A program made the translations under genes and the position numbers. A stretch of DNA of 64,000 nt, taken from NCBI RefSeq assembly GCF_036320965.1, contig NC_092234.1, positions 27,094,648 through 27,158,647 of the forward strand, given 5' to 3'. Source of the stretch: Panulirus ornatus (taxonomy: Eukaryota; Arthropoda; Malacostraca; Decapoda; Palinuridae). Below are positions 54,558 to 64,000 of this stretch, in pieces; position 1 is the first letter of the stretch; the number at the start of each line of letters is the position of its first letter. The notes beneath the pieces are model-generated. The model was not told the DNA's origin. It ran no database searches and was given only the letters and a program-made list of their open reading frames with translations.

Positions 54558-55343
54558 TCAACCCCGGTATACCACATCGCTCCAATTCACTCTATTCCTT
54601 GCCCACCTTTCACCCTCCTGCATATTCAGGCCCCGATCACACAAAATCTTTTTCACTCCATCTTTCCACCTCCAATTTGGTCTCCCTCTTCTCCTCGTTC
54701 CCTCCACCTCCGACACATATATCCTCTTGGTCAATCTTTCCTCACTCATTCTCTCCATGTGCCCAAACCACTTCAAAACACCCTCTTCTGCTCTCTCAAC
54801 CACGCTCTTTTTATTTCCACACATCTCTCTTACCCTTACGTTACTCACTAGATCAAATCACCTCACACCACACATTGTCCTCAAACATCTCATTTCCAGC
54901 ACATCCATCCTCCTGCGCACAACTCTATCCATAGCCCACGCCTCGCAACCATACAACATTGTTGAAACTACTATTCCTTCAAACATACCCATTTTTGCTT
55001 TCCGGGATAATGTTCTCGACTTCCACACATTTTTCAAGGCTCCCAAAATTTTCGCCCCCTCCCCCACCCTATGATCCACTTCCGCTTCCATGGTTCCATC
55101 CGCTGACAGATCCACTCCCAGATATCTAAAACACTTCACTTCCTCCAGTTTTTCACCATTCAAACTCACCTCCCAATTGACTTGACCCTCAACCCTACTG
55201 TACCTAATAACCTTGCTCTTATTCACATTTACTCTTAACTTTCTTCTTCCACACACTTTACCAAACTCCGTCACCAGCTTCTGCAGTTTCTCACATGAAT
55301 CCGCCACCAGCGCTGTATCATCAGCGAACAACAACTGACTCAC
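54558..55343 (-). pseudogene. LINE RT motif C to C-terminus, one nonsense codon
   Basis: First block 54858-55343: [69 protein letters not shown], then TGA where sister copies have TGG (Trp of RWFD). Second block in the same frame to 54558: [38 protein letters not shown]. The same TGG-to-TGA change is in copy 28. Confidence 0.87.
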
Positions 55344-56305
55344 TTCCCAAGCTCTCTCATCCCAACAGACTTCATACTTGCCCCTCTTTCCAAGACTCTT
55401 GCATTTACCTCCCTAACAACCCCATCCATAAACAAATTAAACAACCATGGAGACATCACACACCCCTGCCGCAAACCTACATTCACTGAGAACCAATCAC
55501 TTTCCTCTCTTCCTACACGTACACATGCCTTACATCCTCGATAAAAACTTTTCACTGCTTCTAACAACTTTCCTCCCACACCATATATTCTTAATACCTT
55601 CCACAGAGCATCTCTATCAACTCTATCATATGCCTTCTCCAGATCCATAAATGCTACATACAAATCCATTTGCTTTTCTAAGTATTTCTCACATACATTC
55701 TTCAAAGCAAACACCTGATCCACACATCCTCTACCACTTCTGAAACCACACTGCTCTTCCCCAATCTGATGCTCTGTACATGCCTTCACCCTCTCAATCA
55801 ATACCCTCCCATATAATTTACCAGGAATACTCAACAAACTTATACCTCTGTAATTTGAGCACTCACTTTTATCCCCTTTGCCTTTGTACAATGGCACTAT
55901 GCATGCATTCCGCCAATCCTCAGGCACCTCACCATGAGTCATACATACATTAAATAACCTTACCAACCAGTCAACAATACAGTCACCCCCTTTTTTAATA
56001 AATTCCACTGCAATACCATCCAAACCTGCTGCCTTGCCGGCTTTCATCTTCCGCAAAGCTTTTACTACCTCTTCTCTGTTTACCAAATCATTTTCCCTAA
56101 CCCTCTCACTTTGCACACCACCTCGACCCAAACACCCTATATCTGCCACTCTGTCATCAGACACATTCAACAAACCTTCAAAATACTCATTCCATCTCCT
56201 TCTCACATCACCACTACTTGTTATCACCTCCCCATTTACGCCCTTCACTGAAGTTCCCATTTGCTCCCTTGTCTTACGCACCCTATTTACCTCCTTCCAG
56301 AACAT
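55340..56305 (-). pseudogene. LINE RT fingers and palm, open block
   Basis: 321 codons: [87 protein letters not shown], ending after KSVGMRELGK where a one-base loss near 55363 shifts frame. The FADD motif lies in the next block. Confidence 0.86.
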
Positions 56306-56351
56306 CTTTTTATTCTCCCTAAAATTTACTGATAGTCTCTCACCCCAACTC

Positions 56352-57554
56352 TCATTTGCCCTTTTTTTTCACCTCTTGCACCTTTCTCTTGACCTCCTGT
56401 CTCTTTCTTTTATACTTCTCCCACTCAATTGCATTTTTTCCCTGCAAAAATCGTCCAAATGCCTCTCTCTTCTCTTTCACTAATACTCTTACTTCTTCAT
56501 CCCACCACTCACTACCCTTTCTAAACAACCCACCTCCCACTCTTCTCATGCCACAAGCATCTTTTGCGCAATCCATCACTGATTCCCTAAATACATCCCA
56601 TTCCTCCACCACTCCCCTTACTTCCATTGTTCTCACCTTTTTCCATTCTGTACACAGTCTCTCCTGATACTTTCTCACACAGGTCTCCTTCCCAAGCTCA
56701 CTTACTCTCACCACCTTCTTCACCCCAACATTCACTCTTCTTTTCTGAAAACCCATACTAATCTTCACCTTAGCCTCCACAAGATAATGATCAGACATCC
56801 CTCGAGTTGCACCTCTCAGCACATTGACATCCAAAAGTCTCTCTTTCGCACGCCTGTCAATTAACACGTAATCCAATAACGCTCTCTGGCCATCTCTCCT
56901 ACTTACATAAGTATACTTATGTATATCTCGCTTTTTAAACCAGGTATTCCCAATCATCAGTCCTTTTTCAGCACATAAATCTACAAGCTCTTCACCATTT
57001 CCATTTACAACACTGAACACCCCATGCATACCAATTATTCCCTCAACTGCCACATTACTCACCTTTGCATTCAAATCACCCATCACTATAACCCGGTCTC
57101 GTGCATCAAAACCGCTAACACACTCATTTAGCTGCTCCCAAAACACTTGCCTCTCATGATCTTTCTTCTCATGCCCAGGTGCATATGCACCAATAATCAC
57201 CCACCTCTCTCCATCAACTTTCAATTTTACCCATATTAATCGAGAATTTACTTTCTTACATTCTATCACATACTCCCACAACTCCTGTTTCAGGAGTATT
57301 GCTACTCCTTCCCTTGCTCTTGTCCTCTCACTAACCCCTGACTTCACTCCCCAGACATTTCCAAACCACTCTTCCCCTTTACCCTTGAGCTTCGTTTCAC
57401 TCAGAGCCAAAACATCCAGGTTCCTTTCCTCAAACATACTACCTATCTCTCCTTTTTTCACATCTTGGTTACATCCACACACATTTAGGCACCCCACTCT
57501 GAGCCTTCGAGGAGGATGAGCACTCCCCGCGTGACTCCTTCTTCTGTTTCCCAT
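56352..57554 (-). CDS. LINE endonuclease, complete domain, with linker
   Basis: 400 codons from the ATG at 57552-57554. A basic start (GNRRRSHAGSAHPPRRLR) is followed by [150 protein letters not shown] and the K/R/E-rich linker. All apurinic-type endonuclease motifs (SETK, GAYAP, GDLN, SDH) are intact. It nicks target DNA in the family model. An extra T in a T-run near 56362 shifts the frame into a stop before the RT. This start fits the family because upstream sequence is non-coding 5'UTR. Confidence 0.85.
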   Translation of the reverse strand: MGNRRRSHAGSAHPPRRLRVGCLNVCGCNQDVKKGEIGSMFEERNLDVLALSETKLKGKGEEWFGNVWGVKSGVSERTRAREGVAILLKQELWEYVIECKKVNSRLIWVKLKVDGERWVIIGAYAPGHEKKDHERQVFWEQLNECVSGFDARDRVIVMGDLNAKVSNVAVEGIIGMHGVFSVVNGNGEELVDLCAEKGLMIGNTWFKKRDIHKYTYVSRRDGQRALLDYVLIDRRAKERLLDVNVLRGATRGMSDHYLVEAKVKISMGFQKRRVNVGVKKVVRVSELGKETCVRKYQERLCTEWKKVRTMEVRGVVEEWDVFRESVMDCAKDACGMRRVGGGLFRKGSEWWDEEVRVLVKEKREAFGRFLQGKNAIEWEKYKRKRQEVKRKVQEVKKKGK

Positions 57555-57676
57555 TTTAGAAAGTTAATACAAGGAGGGGAGGATTTCCGGCCCCCCGCTC
57601 CCGTCCCCTCTAGTCGCTTTCTACGACACGCGAGGAATACGTGGGAAGTATTCTTTCACCCCTATCCCCAGGGATG
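57555..57676 (-). promoter_or_regulatory. LINE 5'UTR
   Basis: About 120 bp of leader before the first ATG. It starts with a near-palindromic TATCCCTGGGGAT box and contains CTTCCCACGTATTCCTCGCG, GTCGTAGAAAGCGAC (an imperfect hairpin) and a G-rich stretch. The same block forms the front of the short element. I infer that any internal promoter would lie here; no known motif proves it. Confidence 0.6.
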
Positions 57677-57770
57677 ATATACATATATATATACATATAC
57701 ACATACACACACATACACATATATACGCACATATACACACACACACACATACATATATATATACATATGA
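57677..57770. repeat. TA/CA-rich microsatellite
   Basis: ATACATATATA, ACACATACAC and related units, about 90 bases, directly upstream of the 5' head of copy 27. It is less regular than the other tracts. Confidence 0.9.
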
Positions 57771-58062
57771 AAAATGTAAGAAACAATTTAGAAAACAAAC
57801 TTTTAGCTTGAAATGAATGAAAAAATGAACGTCACATAATGGTTCAACCTCTGGCTATGGAAAAGGAAATGTACAATTTATTCACACAAACGTCAATAGC
57901 AGTTCTCATCAATTTCACCACTGAATCAATAAGCTTCAATGTCTAAGCTACATTTTTCTCCAACTTCACTATTTTCTTGTCAAAACACCATGCATGAAAA
58001 CTATCACTCCAGTAACACAACTATAAACATTTACTTCCCCTTTAGAAAGTTCTGGGGAAGTC
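57771..58062. other. Unassigned sequence
   Basis: About 290 bp of AT-rich sequence with no LINE similarity and no credible frame. A small island between copies 27 and 28. Confidence 0.5.
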
Positions 58063-58074
58063 TGTCTCGATATA

Positions 58075-58130
<56 letters not shown>
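58063..58130. repeat. (TA)n microsatellite
   Basis: About 65 bases of TA, followed at once by a LINE micro-fragment (58130-58149) and then TATATA and T-runs. Confidence 0.96.
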
Positions 58131-58135
<5 letters not shown>

Positions 58136-58149
58136 AGGGGGTGACTCTA
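58130..58149 (+). mobile_element. 20-bp LINE RT micro-fragment in (TA)n
   Basis: TTAAAAAAGGGGGTGACTCT matches the codons of IKKGGDCI in the RT (TTAAAAAAGGGGGTGACTGT at 50508) with one change. It is isolated inside the TA tract and has no neighbouring LINE sequence on the same strand. Confidence 0.7.
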
Positions 58150-58349
58150 TATATATTTTTTTTTTTATTTTTTTTTTTATACCTCGTCGCTGTCTCCCGC
58201 GTCTGAGAGGTAGCGCAAGGAAACAGACGAAAGAAATGGCCCAACCCCCCCCATACACATGTACATACACACGTCCACACACGCAAATATACATACCTAC
58301 ACAGCTTTCCATGGTTTACCCCGGACGCTTCACATGCCTTGATTCAATC

Positions 58350-58655
58350 CAATGACAGCACGTCAACCCCTGTATACCACATCGCTCCAATTCACTCTAT
58401 TCCTTGCCCTCCTTTCACCCTCCTGCATGTTCAGGCCCCGATCACACAAAATCCTTTTCACTCCATCTTTCCACCTCCAATTTGGTCTCCCTCTTCTCCT
58501 CGTTCCCTCCACCTCCGACACCTCTTGGTCAATCTTTCCTCACTCATTCTCTCCATGTGCCCAAACCATTTCAAAACACCCTCTTCTGCTCTCTCAACCA
58601 CGCTCTTTTTATTTCCACACATCTCTCTTACCCTTACGTTACTTACTCGATCAAA
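58350..58655 (-). pseudogene. LINE C-terminal remnant beyond the stop
   Basis: After the TGA, the same frame continues with [32 protein letters not shown], then a 10-base loss near 58520 (TKR joined to VSEVEG-type codons) and [17 protein letters not shown] to VVYRG. Not translated from the intact frame. Confidence 0.8.
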
Positions 58656-60755
58656 TCACCTCACACCACACATTGTCCTCAAACATCTCATTTCCAGCAC
58701 ATCCATCCTCCTGCGCACAACTCTATCCATAGCCCACGCCTCGCAACCATACAACATTGTTGGAACCACTTTTCCTTCAAACATACCCATTTTTGCTTTC
58801 CGGGATAATGTTCTCGACTTCCACACATTTTTCAAGGCTCCCAAAATTTTCGCCCCCTCCCCCACCCTATGATCCACTTCCGCTTCCATGGTTCCATCCC
58901 CTGACAGATCCACTCCCAGATATCTAAAACACTTCACTTCCTCCAGTTTTTCTCCATTCAAACTCACCTCCCAATTGACTTGACCCTCAACCCAACTGTA
59001 CCTAATAACCTTGCTCTTATTCACATTTACTCTTAACTTTCTTCTTTCACACACTTTACCAAACTCCGTCACCAGCTTCTGCAGTTTCTCACATGAATCC
59101 GCCACCAGCGCTGTATCATCAGCGAACAACAACTGACTCACTTCCCAAGCTCTCTCATCCCCAACAGACTTCATACTTGCCCCTCTTTCCAAGACTCTTG
59201 CATTGACCTCCCTAACAACCCCATCCATAAACAAATTAAACAACCATGGAGACATCACACACCCCTGCCGCAAACCTACATTCACTGAGAACCAATCACT
59301 TTCCTCTCTTCCTACACGTACACATGCCTTACATCCTCGATAAAAAATTTTCACTGCTTCTAACAACTTGCCTCCCACACCATATATTCTTAATACCTTC
59401 CACAGAGCATCTCTATCAACTCTATCATATGCCTTTTCCAGATCCATAAATGCTACATACAAATCCATTTGCTTTTCTAAGTATTTCTCACATACATTCT
59501 TCAAAGCAAACACCTGATCCACACATCCTCTACCACTTCTGAAACCACACTGCTCTTCCCCAATCTGATGCTCTGTACATGCCTTCACCCTCTCAATCAA
59601 TACCCTCCCATATAATTTACCAGGAATACTCAACAAACTTATACCTCTGTAATTTGAGCACTCACTCTTATCCCCTTTGCCTTTGTACAATGGCACTATG
59701 CACGCATTCCGCCAATCCTCAGGCACCTCACCATGAGTCATACATACATTAAATAACCTTACCAACCAGTCAACAATACAGTCACCCCCTTTTTTAATAA
59801 ATTCCACTGCAATACCATCCAAACCTGCTGCCTTGCCGGCTTTCATCTTCCGCAAAGCTTTTACTACCTCTTCTCTGTTTACCAAATCATTTTCCCTAAC
59901 CCTCTCACTTTGCACACCACCTCGACCCAAACACCCTATATCTGCCACTCTGTCATCAGACACATTCAACAAACCTTCAAAATACTCATTCCATCTCCTT
60001 CTCACATCACCACTACTTGTTATCACCTCCCCATTTACGCCCTTCACTGAAGTTCCCATTTGCTCCCTTGTCTTACGCACCCTATTTACCTCCTTCCAGA
60101 ACATCTTTTTATTCTCCCTAAAATTTACTGATAGTCTCTCACCCCAACTCTCATTTGCCCTTTTTTTCACCTCTTGCACCTTTCTCTTGACCTCCTGTCT
60201 CTTTCTTTTATACTTCTCCCACTCAATTGCATTTTTTCCCTGCAAAAATCGTCCAAATGCCTCTCTCTTCTCTTTCACTAATACTCTTACTTCTTCATCC
60301 CACCACTCACTACCCTTTCTAAACAGCCCACCTCCCACTCTTCTCATGCCACAAGCATCTTTTGCGCAATCCATCACTGATTCCCTAAATACATCCCATT
60401 CCTCCCCCACTCCCCTTACTTCCATTGTTCTCACTTTTTTCCATTCTGTACACAGTCTCTCCTGATACTTCCTCACACAGGTCTCCTTCCCAAGCTCACT
60501 TACTCTCACCACCTTCTTCACCCCAACATTCACTCTTCTTTTCTGAAAACCCATACTAATCTTCACCTTAGCCTCCACAAGATAATGATCAGACATCCCT
60601 CCAGTTGCACCTCTCAGCACATTGACATCCAAAAGTCTCTCTTTCGCACGCCTGTCAATTAACACGTAATCCAATAACGCTCTCTGGCCATCTCTCCTAC
60701 TTACATAAGTATACTTATGTATATCTCGCTTTTTAAACCAGGTATTCACAATCAT
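58656..60755 (-). CDS. LINE endonuclease end, linker and complete RT, open
   Basis: 699 codons: [51 protein letters not shown], the basic linker, [97 protein letters not shown], then the start of the C-terminal domain up to MCGVR, where TGG has become TGA. All RT catalytic motifs are intact. The missing part is the endonuclease front and the C-terminal about 100 residues. Confidence 0.85.
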   Translation of the reverse strand: MIVNTWFKKRDIHKYTYVSRRDGQRALLDYVLIDRRAKERLLDVNVLRGATGGMSDHYLVEAKVKISMGFQKRRVNVGVKKVVRVSELGKETCVRKYQERLCTEWKKVRTMEVRGVGEEWDVFRESVMDCAKDACGMRRVGGGLFRKGSEWWDEEVRVLVKEKREAFGRFLQGKNAIEWEKYKRKRQEVKRKVQEVKKRANESWGERLSVNFRENKKMFWKEVNRVRKTREQMGTSVKGVNGEVITSSGDVRRRWNEYFEGLLNVSDDRVADIGCLGRGGVQSERVRENDLVNREEVVKALRKMKAGKAAGLDGIAVEFIKKGGDCIVDWLVRLFNVCMTHGEVPEDWRNACIVPLYKGKGDKSECSNYRGISLLSIPGKLYGRVLIERVKACTEHQIGEEQCGFRSGRGCVDQVFALKNVCEKYLEKQMDLYVAFMDLEKAYDRVDRDALWKVLRIYGVGGKLLEAVKIFYRGCKACVRVGREESDWFSVNVGLRQGCVMSPWLFNLFMDGVVREVNARVLERGASMKSVGDERAWEVSQLLFADDTALVADSCEKLQKLVTEFGKVCERRKLRVNVNKSKVIRYSWVEGQVNWEVSLNGEKLEEVKCFRYLGVDLSGDGTMEAEVDHRVGEGAKILGALKNVWKSRTLSRKAKMGMFEGKVVPTMLYGCEAWAMDRVVRRRMDVLEMRCLRTMCGVR

Positions 60756-60757
60756 CA

Positions 60758-60805
60758 GTCCTTTTATATTATATCATATTATATATATTATTTATATATT
60801 CACTG
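60758..60805. repeat. Degenerate AT-rich tract at head-to-head junction
   Basis: About 48 bases of TATTATAT-type sequence separating the truncated 5' ends of copy 28 (minus) and copy 29 (plus). Confidence 0.85.
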
Positions 60806-61270
60806 GGTATGTTTGAAGGAATAGTGGTTCCAACAATGTTGTATGGTTGCTAGGCGTGGGCTATGGATAGAGTTGTGCGGAGGAAGGTGGATGTGCTGGA
60901 AATGAGATGTTTGAGGACAATGTGTGGTGTGAGGTGGTTTGATCGAGTAAGTAATAATAGGGTAAGAGAGATGTGTGGTAATAAAAAGAGTGTGATTGAG
61001 AGAGCAGAATATGGTGTTTTGAATTGGTTTGGTCACATGGAGAGAATGAGTGAGGAAAGATTGACAAAGAGGATATATGTGTCAGAGGTGGAGGGAACGA
61101 GGAGAAGTGGGAGACCAAATTGGAGGTGGAAAGATGGAGTGAAAAAGATTTTGAGTGATCGGGGCCTGAACATGCAGGAGGGTGAAAGGCGTGCAAGAAA
61201 TAGAGTGAATTGGAACGATGTGGTACACCGAGGTCGAAGTGCTGTCAATGGATTGAACCAGGGCATGTGA
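60806..61270 (+). pseudogene. LINE C-terminal domain, one nonsense codon
   Basis: [15 protein letters not shown] is followed by TAG (GAG in sister copies, at 60851-60853). From 60863 the frame is open for 135 codons: [57 protein letters not shown], to LNQGM and stop. The long-tail C-terminus is complete here. Confidence 0.87.
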
Positions 61271-61690
61271 AACTTCTGGGGTAAACCATGGAAAGTTCTG
61301 TGGGGCCTGGATTTGGAAAGGGAGTTGTGGTTTCGGTGCATTATTACATGACAGCTAGAGACTGAGTGTGAACGAATGGCCCTTTGTTGTCTTTTCCTAG
61401 AGCTACCTCGCTCACAGGATGGGTAAGGGGGCTGTTATTTCATGTGTGGCAAGATGGCGATGGGAATGAATAAAGGCAGACACTATGAATTATGTACATG
61501 TGTATATATGTATATGTCTGTGTGTGTATATGTATGTATACGTTGAGATGTATAGGTATGTATATTTGCGTGTGTGGACGTGTATGTATATACATGTGTA
61601 TGTGGGTGGTTTCGGCCATTCTTTCGTCTGTTTCCTTGCGCCACCTCGCTAACGCGGGAGACAGCCACAAAGCAAAATGATAATAATAAA
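60806..61690 (+). mobile_element. LINE copy 29, long-tail, C-terminal end and 3'UTR
   Basis: Starts at the [11 protein letters not shown] codons. The coding end runs to the stop after LNQGM at 61268-61270 and the long 3'UTR to about 61690, with an AATGATAATAATAAATA tail and no (TA)n after it. The following sequence is unrelated. Confidence 0.92.
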
Positions 61691-61699
61691 TAGTTATAC

Positions 61700-62095
61700 C
61701 ACCAGACCACTCATTCTAAATATATGATAAAACAAATCATACGTAGTATATCATCAAGCCACGCATACACCTTATATTATAAAGCCATTCATGGACAGTA
61801 TACATGAAGCAACTCATACACATTATATTATGAATCCACTTATACACAGTGAGTTATAAAGTCACTTATACACAGCATATCATCAAGCCATTCATACACA
61901 TTATATCTGGAAGCCACTCATATACAGTATATTATAGCATCAAGCCTCTCATACACAGTATATCATCAAGCCAGTGATGCAGAGTATATCATGAAATCGC
62001 TCATACGCTGTATATCATGAAACCACTCCTACACACCATACTATAAAGTTGCTCATGCACATTATATCATCAAGCCATACATACACAGTATAATG
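61700..62095. repeat. 26-bp tandem repeat array (minisatellite)
   Basis: About 15 diverged copies of a 26-base unit like GTATATCATCAAGCCACTCA followed by TACACA. The clearest three are at about 61955-62035. Divergence between units is high, so the array is old. No coding frame. Confidence 0.85.
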
Positions 62096-63542
62096 CTTAA
62101 AATCTCAAGATACTCTCTGTATAGCATCCCAAGTTTTTACTGAATGTAAAGTGATGTGAAATTGTTCATATTGTTGCACCATTAAGACCACGACGAGAAA
62201 AGCTTCAGAAGCATCTTACAGTTAGCGCGACGGTGGACTGTACCTTCACTAAGTTCAGGTTGACCGAACTAGGTGCAGCAGAGGAATTTCCCTAACGCGT
62301 TAGTGCTGTAGTACTTATTGGAGCGGTAATCAATACTACAACCAGAAACATAGTTCCTTTGGTATTCTGAATAATTAGGAGCATCACGTAACTAGCTCAG
62401 ATGTGGACTAAATGCAAATAGTAGTTCGAGTTTACTAAAGTCTATACGGTCTGTTATGGTAAGATTGCATATGTTTTATGGAATTTTATTCTGTGCTTGG
62501 AAATACGATAATTCTTCATGTACATTGCTGAATATTGTCATTGAAAATTCTAATATGATATTGATTAATGGAACCTATTCTTCCTATATCCATGAGGGTA
62601 ACCCCTTAGACAAGACATAAGCAATTGCATTTTTGTCCTATAATGAGACGCGATGTTTGTCCAATGGATGTTAAAACTATATTTCATCGTCGTGAAATGG
62701 ATTATACATTCTTTGTTTTAGACTCTAAGGACAGATTTCTGAATTCTTAGATTGCCTGAATTGCAGGCATAACAGAATTGTGATCCGAACATTACACATT
62801 TTGGTAATCTATACCCTGTTCACTCAGATCTGATAGCTGTAGCCAAGAAACGTTTGAATAAAGGATGTTCAGTGGTTGATGCAACACTGAGAAGCGTGGT
62901 GAATCTACAGCTCTTCTTAACACATATACATTTATATTTTCAAACTGCATGCAATATAAGCAACCAGTTTAAATACGGAATAATTTCCGAAGCTCGAGAT
63001 GAAAATTAACTTAAAAAGTTTACCGTAACCAGAGAATGAGTTGATTTTTATATAAAGTGTTATCAAATGATGATAAGTGACGTCTGAAGTAAATGTGGTC
63101 ATGTAGGGATATCTAAACATAAGGCAATGGTGCCAACTGGTGCTGTAAATATTGGTTAGCTGCCAGTTTTAATCATTCTGTAGATAGTTATCATCTGCAA
63201 GTTTACTCAATTTTTTTAAACCCTTTGTGTCTGGTTTTAATTTAGATGACACAAAGAAAAACATTGGAAAGTTCGACATTAGGAGTTCATGGGGCTTACA
63301 TTTGGCACAGCGCATTACATGCGCTTTCAGATCGTCAGTTTAATATTTTCATATCTATTCGCTACGATACGTTTTGCATTGGTCACTGTATTTCGGGAGA
63401 TACAAGATCAATCAAATGCTATCCCTGAAATGTTATACGATCTCTTATTTTGTTTTATTTGTGGCTGAGGAAATATTTGAAAATGAAGAAATGGCGGGAA
63501 ACTACAGGCTGCTAGAGTCTGCCACATGCATCTTACTCCACA
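62096..63542. other. Single-copy-looking sequence, no recognised gene
   Basis: AT-rich sequence without similarity to the LINE, Penelope or short element. Small frames at 62932-63120 (minus), 63246-63428 and 63374 onward (plus) have no recognisable motif. It could be intergenic or intronic. Confidence 0.5.
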
Positions 63543-63705
63543 TTATTTCAAGGTTTGTGGTGCTTTATTTCAAGGTTTGTGGTGGTTTATTTCAAGGTTT
63601 GTGGTGCTTTATTTCAAGGTTTGTGGTGGTTTATTTCAAGGTTTGTGGTGCTTTATTTCAAGGTTTGTGGTGCTTTATTTCAAGGTTTGTGGTGCTTTAT
63701 TTCAC
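63543..63705. repeat. 22-bp tandem repeat array
   Basis: Seven nearly perfect units of TTTATTTCAAGGTTTGTGGT plus GC or GG. The last two bases follow the order GC, GG, GC, GG, GC, GC, GC. Units are otherwise identical, so the array is recent. Because 22 is not a multiple of 3 and the unit has no plus-strand stops, all three forward frames stay open, which creates false ORFs of 67 to 111 codons. Confidence 0.95.
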
Positions 63706-63813
63706 GTGAACCTTCTTCCTCCAGTGTGATGATATCAGGAAAACCTTTCATTATAGGATCGAAAATTCTTTGAAAGATAATAGTTATTGACACCCAATGA
63801 TGATATTTGCTCA

Positions 63814-63816
<3 letters not shown>

Positions 63817-63884
<68 letters not shown>
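63817..63884. repeat. (TC)n microsatellite
   Basis: About 68 uninterrupted bases of TC near the right end of the window. Confidence 0.97.
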
Positions 63885-63886
<2 letters not shown>

Positions 63887-64000
63887 GTATGTTTTATGAA
63901 TGGTATGTAAGCTATCATATGGACTCAGAATTAGATTGGATAAAACTAATGGAGACTACTGGCTGTTGCATTTCCAACTTTATTAGTATGATGTAATAGA
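63885..64000. other. Unassigned sequence at window end
   Basis: About 115 bp without recognised features; the frame through it comes from the TC tract and is not supported. Confidence 0.4.

Larger units (their letters stand above)
54353..57676 (-). mobile_element. LINE copy 27, short-tail, full length
   Basis: The only short-tail copy with the complete 5' end. The head ATCCCTGGGGATAGGGG lies at about 57675-57659, then the 5'UTR, the whole ORF region in four open blocks, and the short 3'UTR ending at a T-run (tail on the minus strand) near 54360. Length is about 3.3 kb. It serves as the structural reference for the family. Confidence 0.94.
58165..60757 (-). mobile_element. LINE copy 28, short-tail, 5'-truncated in endonuclease
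   Basis: The short 3'UTR (about 58180-58345), C-terminal domain, RT, linker and end of the endonuclease lie on the minus strand, stopping at 60757 within the GLMIGNTWF codons. It shares private changes with copy 27 ([42 protein letters not shown], and the TGA in RWFD), so the two have a recent common source. Confidence 0.93.

Noticed and set aside
60758..60805. Twin-priming inversion of a single LINE at copies 28/29
   Set aside because: Both halves have their own 3'UTR, of different tail types, so two insertions or two templates are needed.
63374..63773. Three overlapping repeat ORFs with FQGLW or KVCGALF-type units
   Set aside because: The 22-bp repeat unit lacks stops in all forward frames, so open frames are automatic.

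Overview
The window looks like repeat-dominated nuclear DNA of an arthropod, most likely a crustacean. The evidence is two 100-base assembly gaps, very long (TA)n, (GA)n and (TC)n tracts, the absence of any host gene I can recognise, a Penelope-like element pair, dozens of pieces of one non-LTR retrotransposon family, and a short patch of (TTAGG)n, the arthropod telomere motif. Species cannot be told from this alone. By my hand tally about 50 of 64 kb belongs to the one LINE family.

The LINE: a full copy is about 3.3 kb and has a single ORF. It runs 5'UTR (about 125-190 bp), apurinic-type endonuclease ([24 protein letters not shown]), a basic linker, reverse transcriptase ([65 protein letters not shown]), a C-terminal domain ([19 protein letters not shown]) and a 3'UTR. 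There is no visible ORF1 and the 5'UTR is short, as in RTE-type elements; the exact clade needs a phylogeny. Two main forms occur. 'Long-tail' copies end the protein at ...LNQGM and have a 3'UTR of about 400-470 bp ending in AAATAAATA-like sequence. 'Short-tail' copies share a CGA-to-TGA stop about 15 codons earlier, lack about 250 bp of the 3'UTR, end in an A-run, and hold the most intact ORFs. A third, more diverged 3'UTR is seen at 4281-4740 and 6510-6900.

A short non-autonomous element of about 230 bp (six copies, two of them truncated) carries the LINE's 5' head and a tail like the LINE's 3' end, so it is probably a partner of the LINE.

Layout: 1-4270 old LINE pieces plus a short element and a gap; 4281-9957 LINE pieces including two head-to-head junctions; 9965-32275 a dense chain of LINE copies joined by (TA)n, including a telomere-repeat patch at 11219-11284; 32276-34670 an island of single-copy-looking sequence with a (GA)n tract; 34671-44925 more LINE copies and the second gap; 44926-49160 two Penelope-like elements with RT and GIY-YIG remnants, one with an inverted 3' segment; 49274-61690 the best-preserved LINE copies; 61691-64000 sequence without recognised genes, holding a 26-bp and a 22-bp tandem array and a (TC)n tract.

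Nearly every LINE or short-element end lies on (TA)n. At least six LINE pairs are fused head-to-head at truncated 5' ends with both 3' ends outward. Together these suggest a LINE that primes in self-complementary TA microsatellites, sometimes on both strands. That is the main hypothesis I would test. No coding region here is confidently a host gene.
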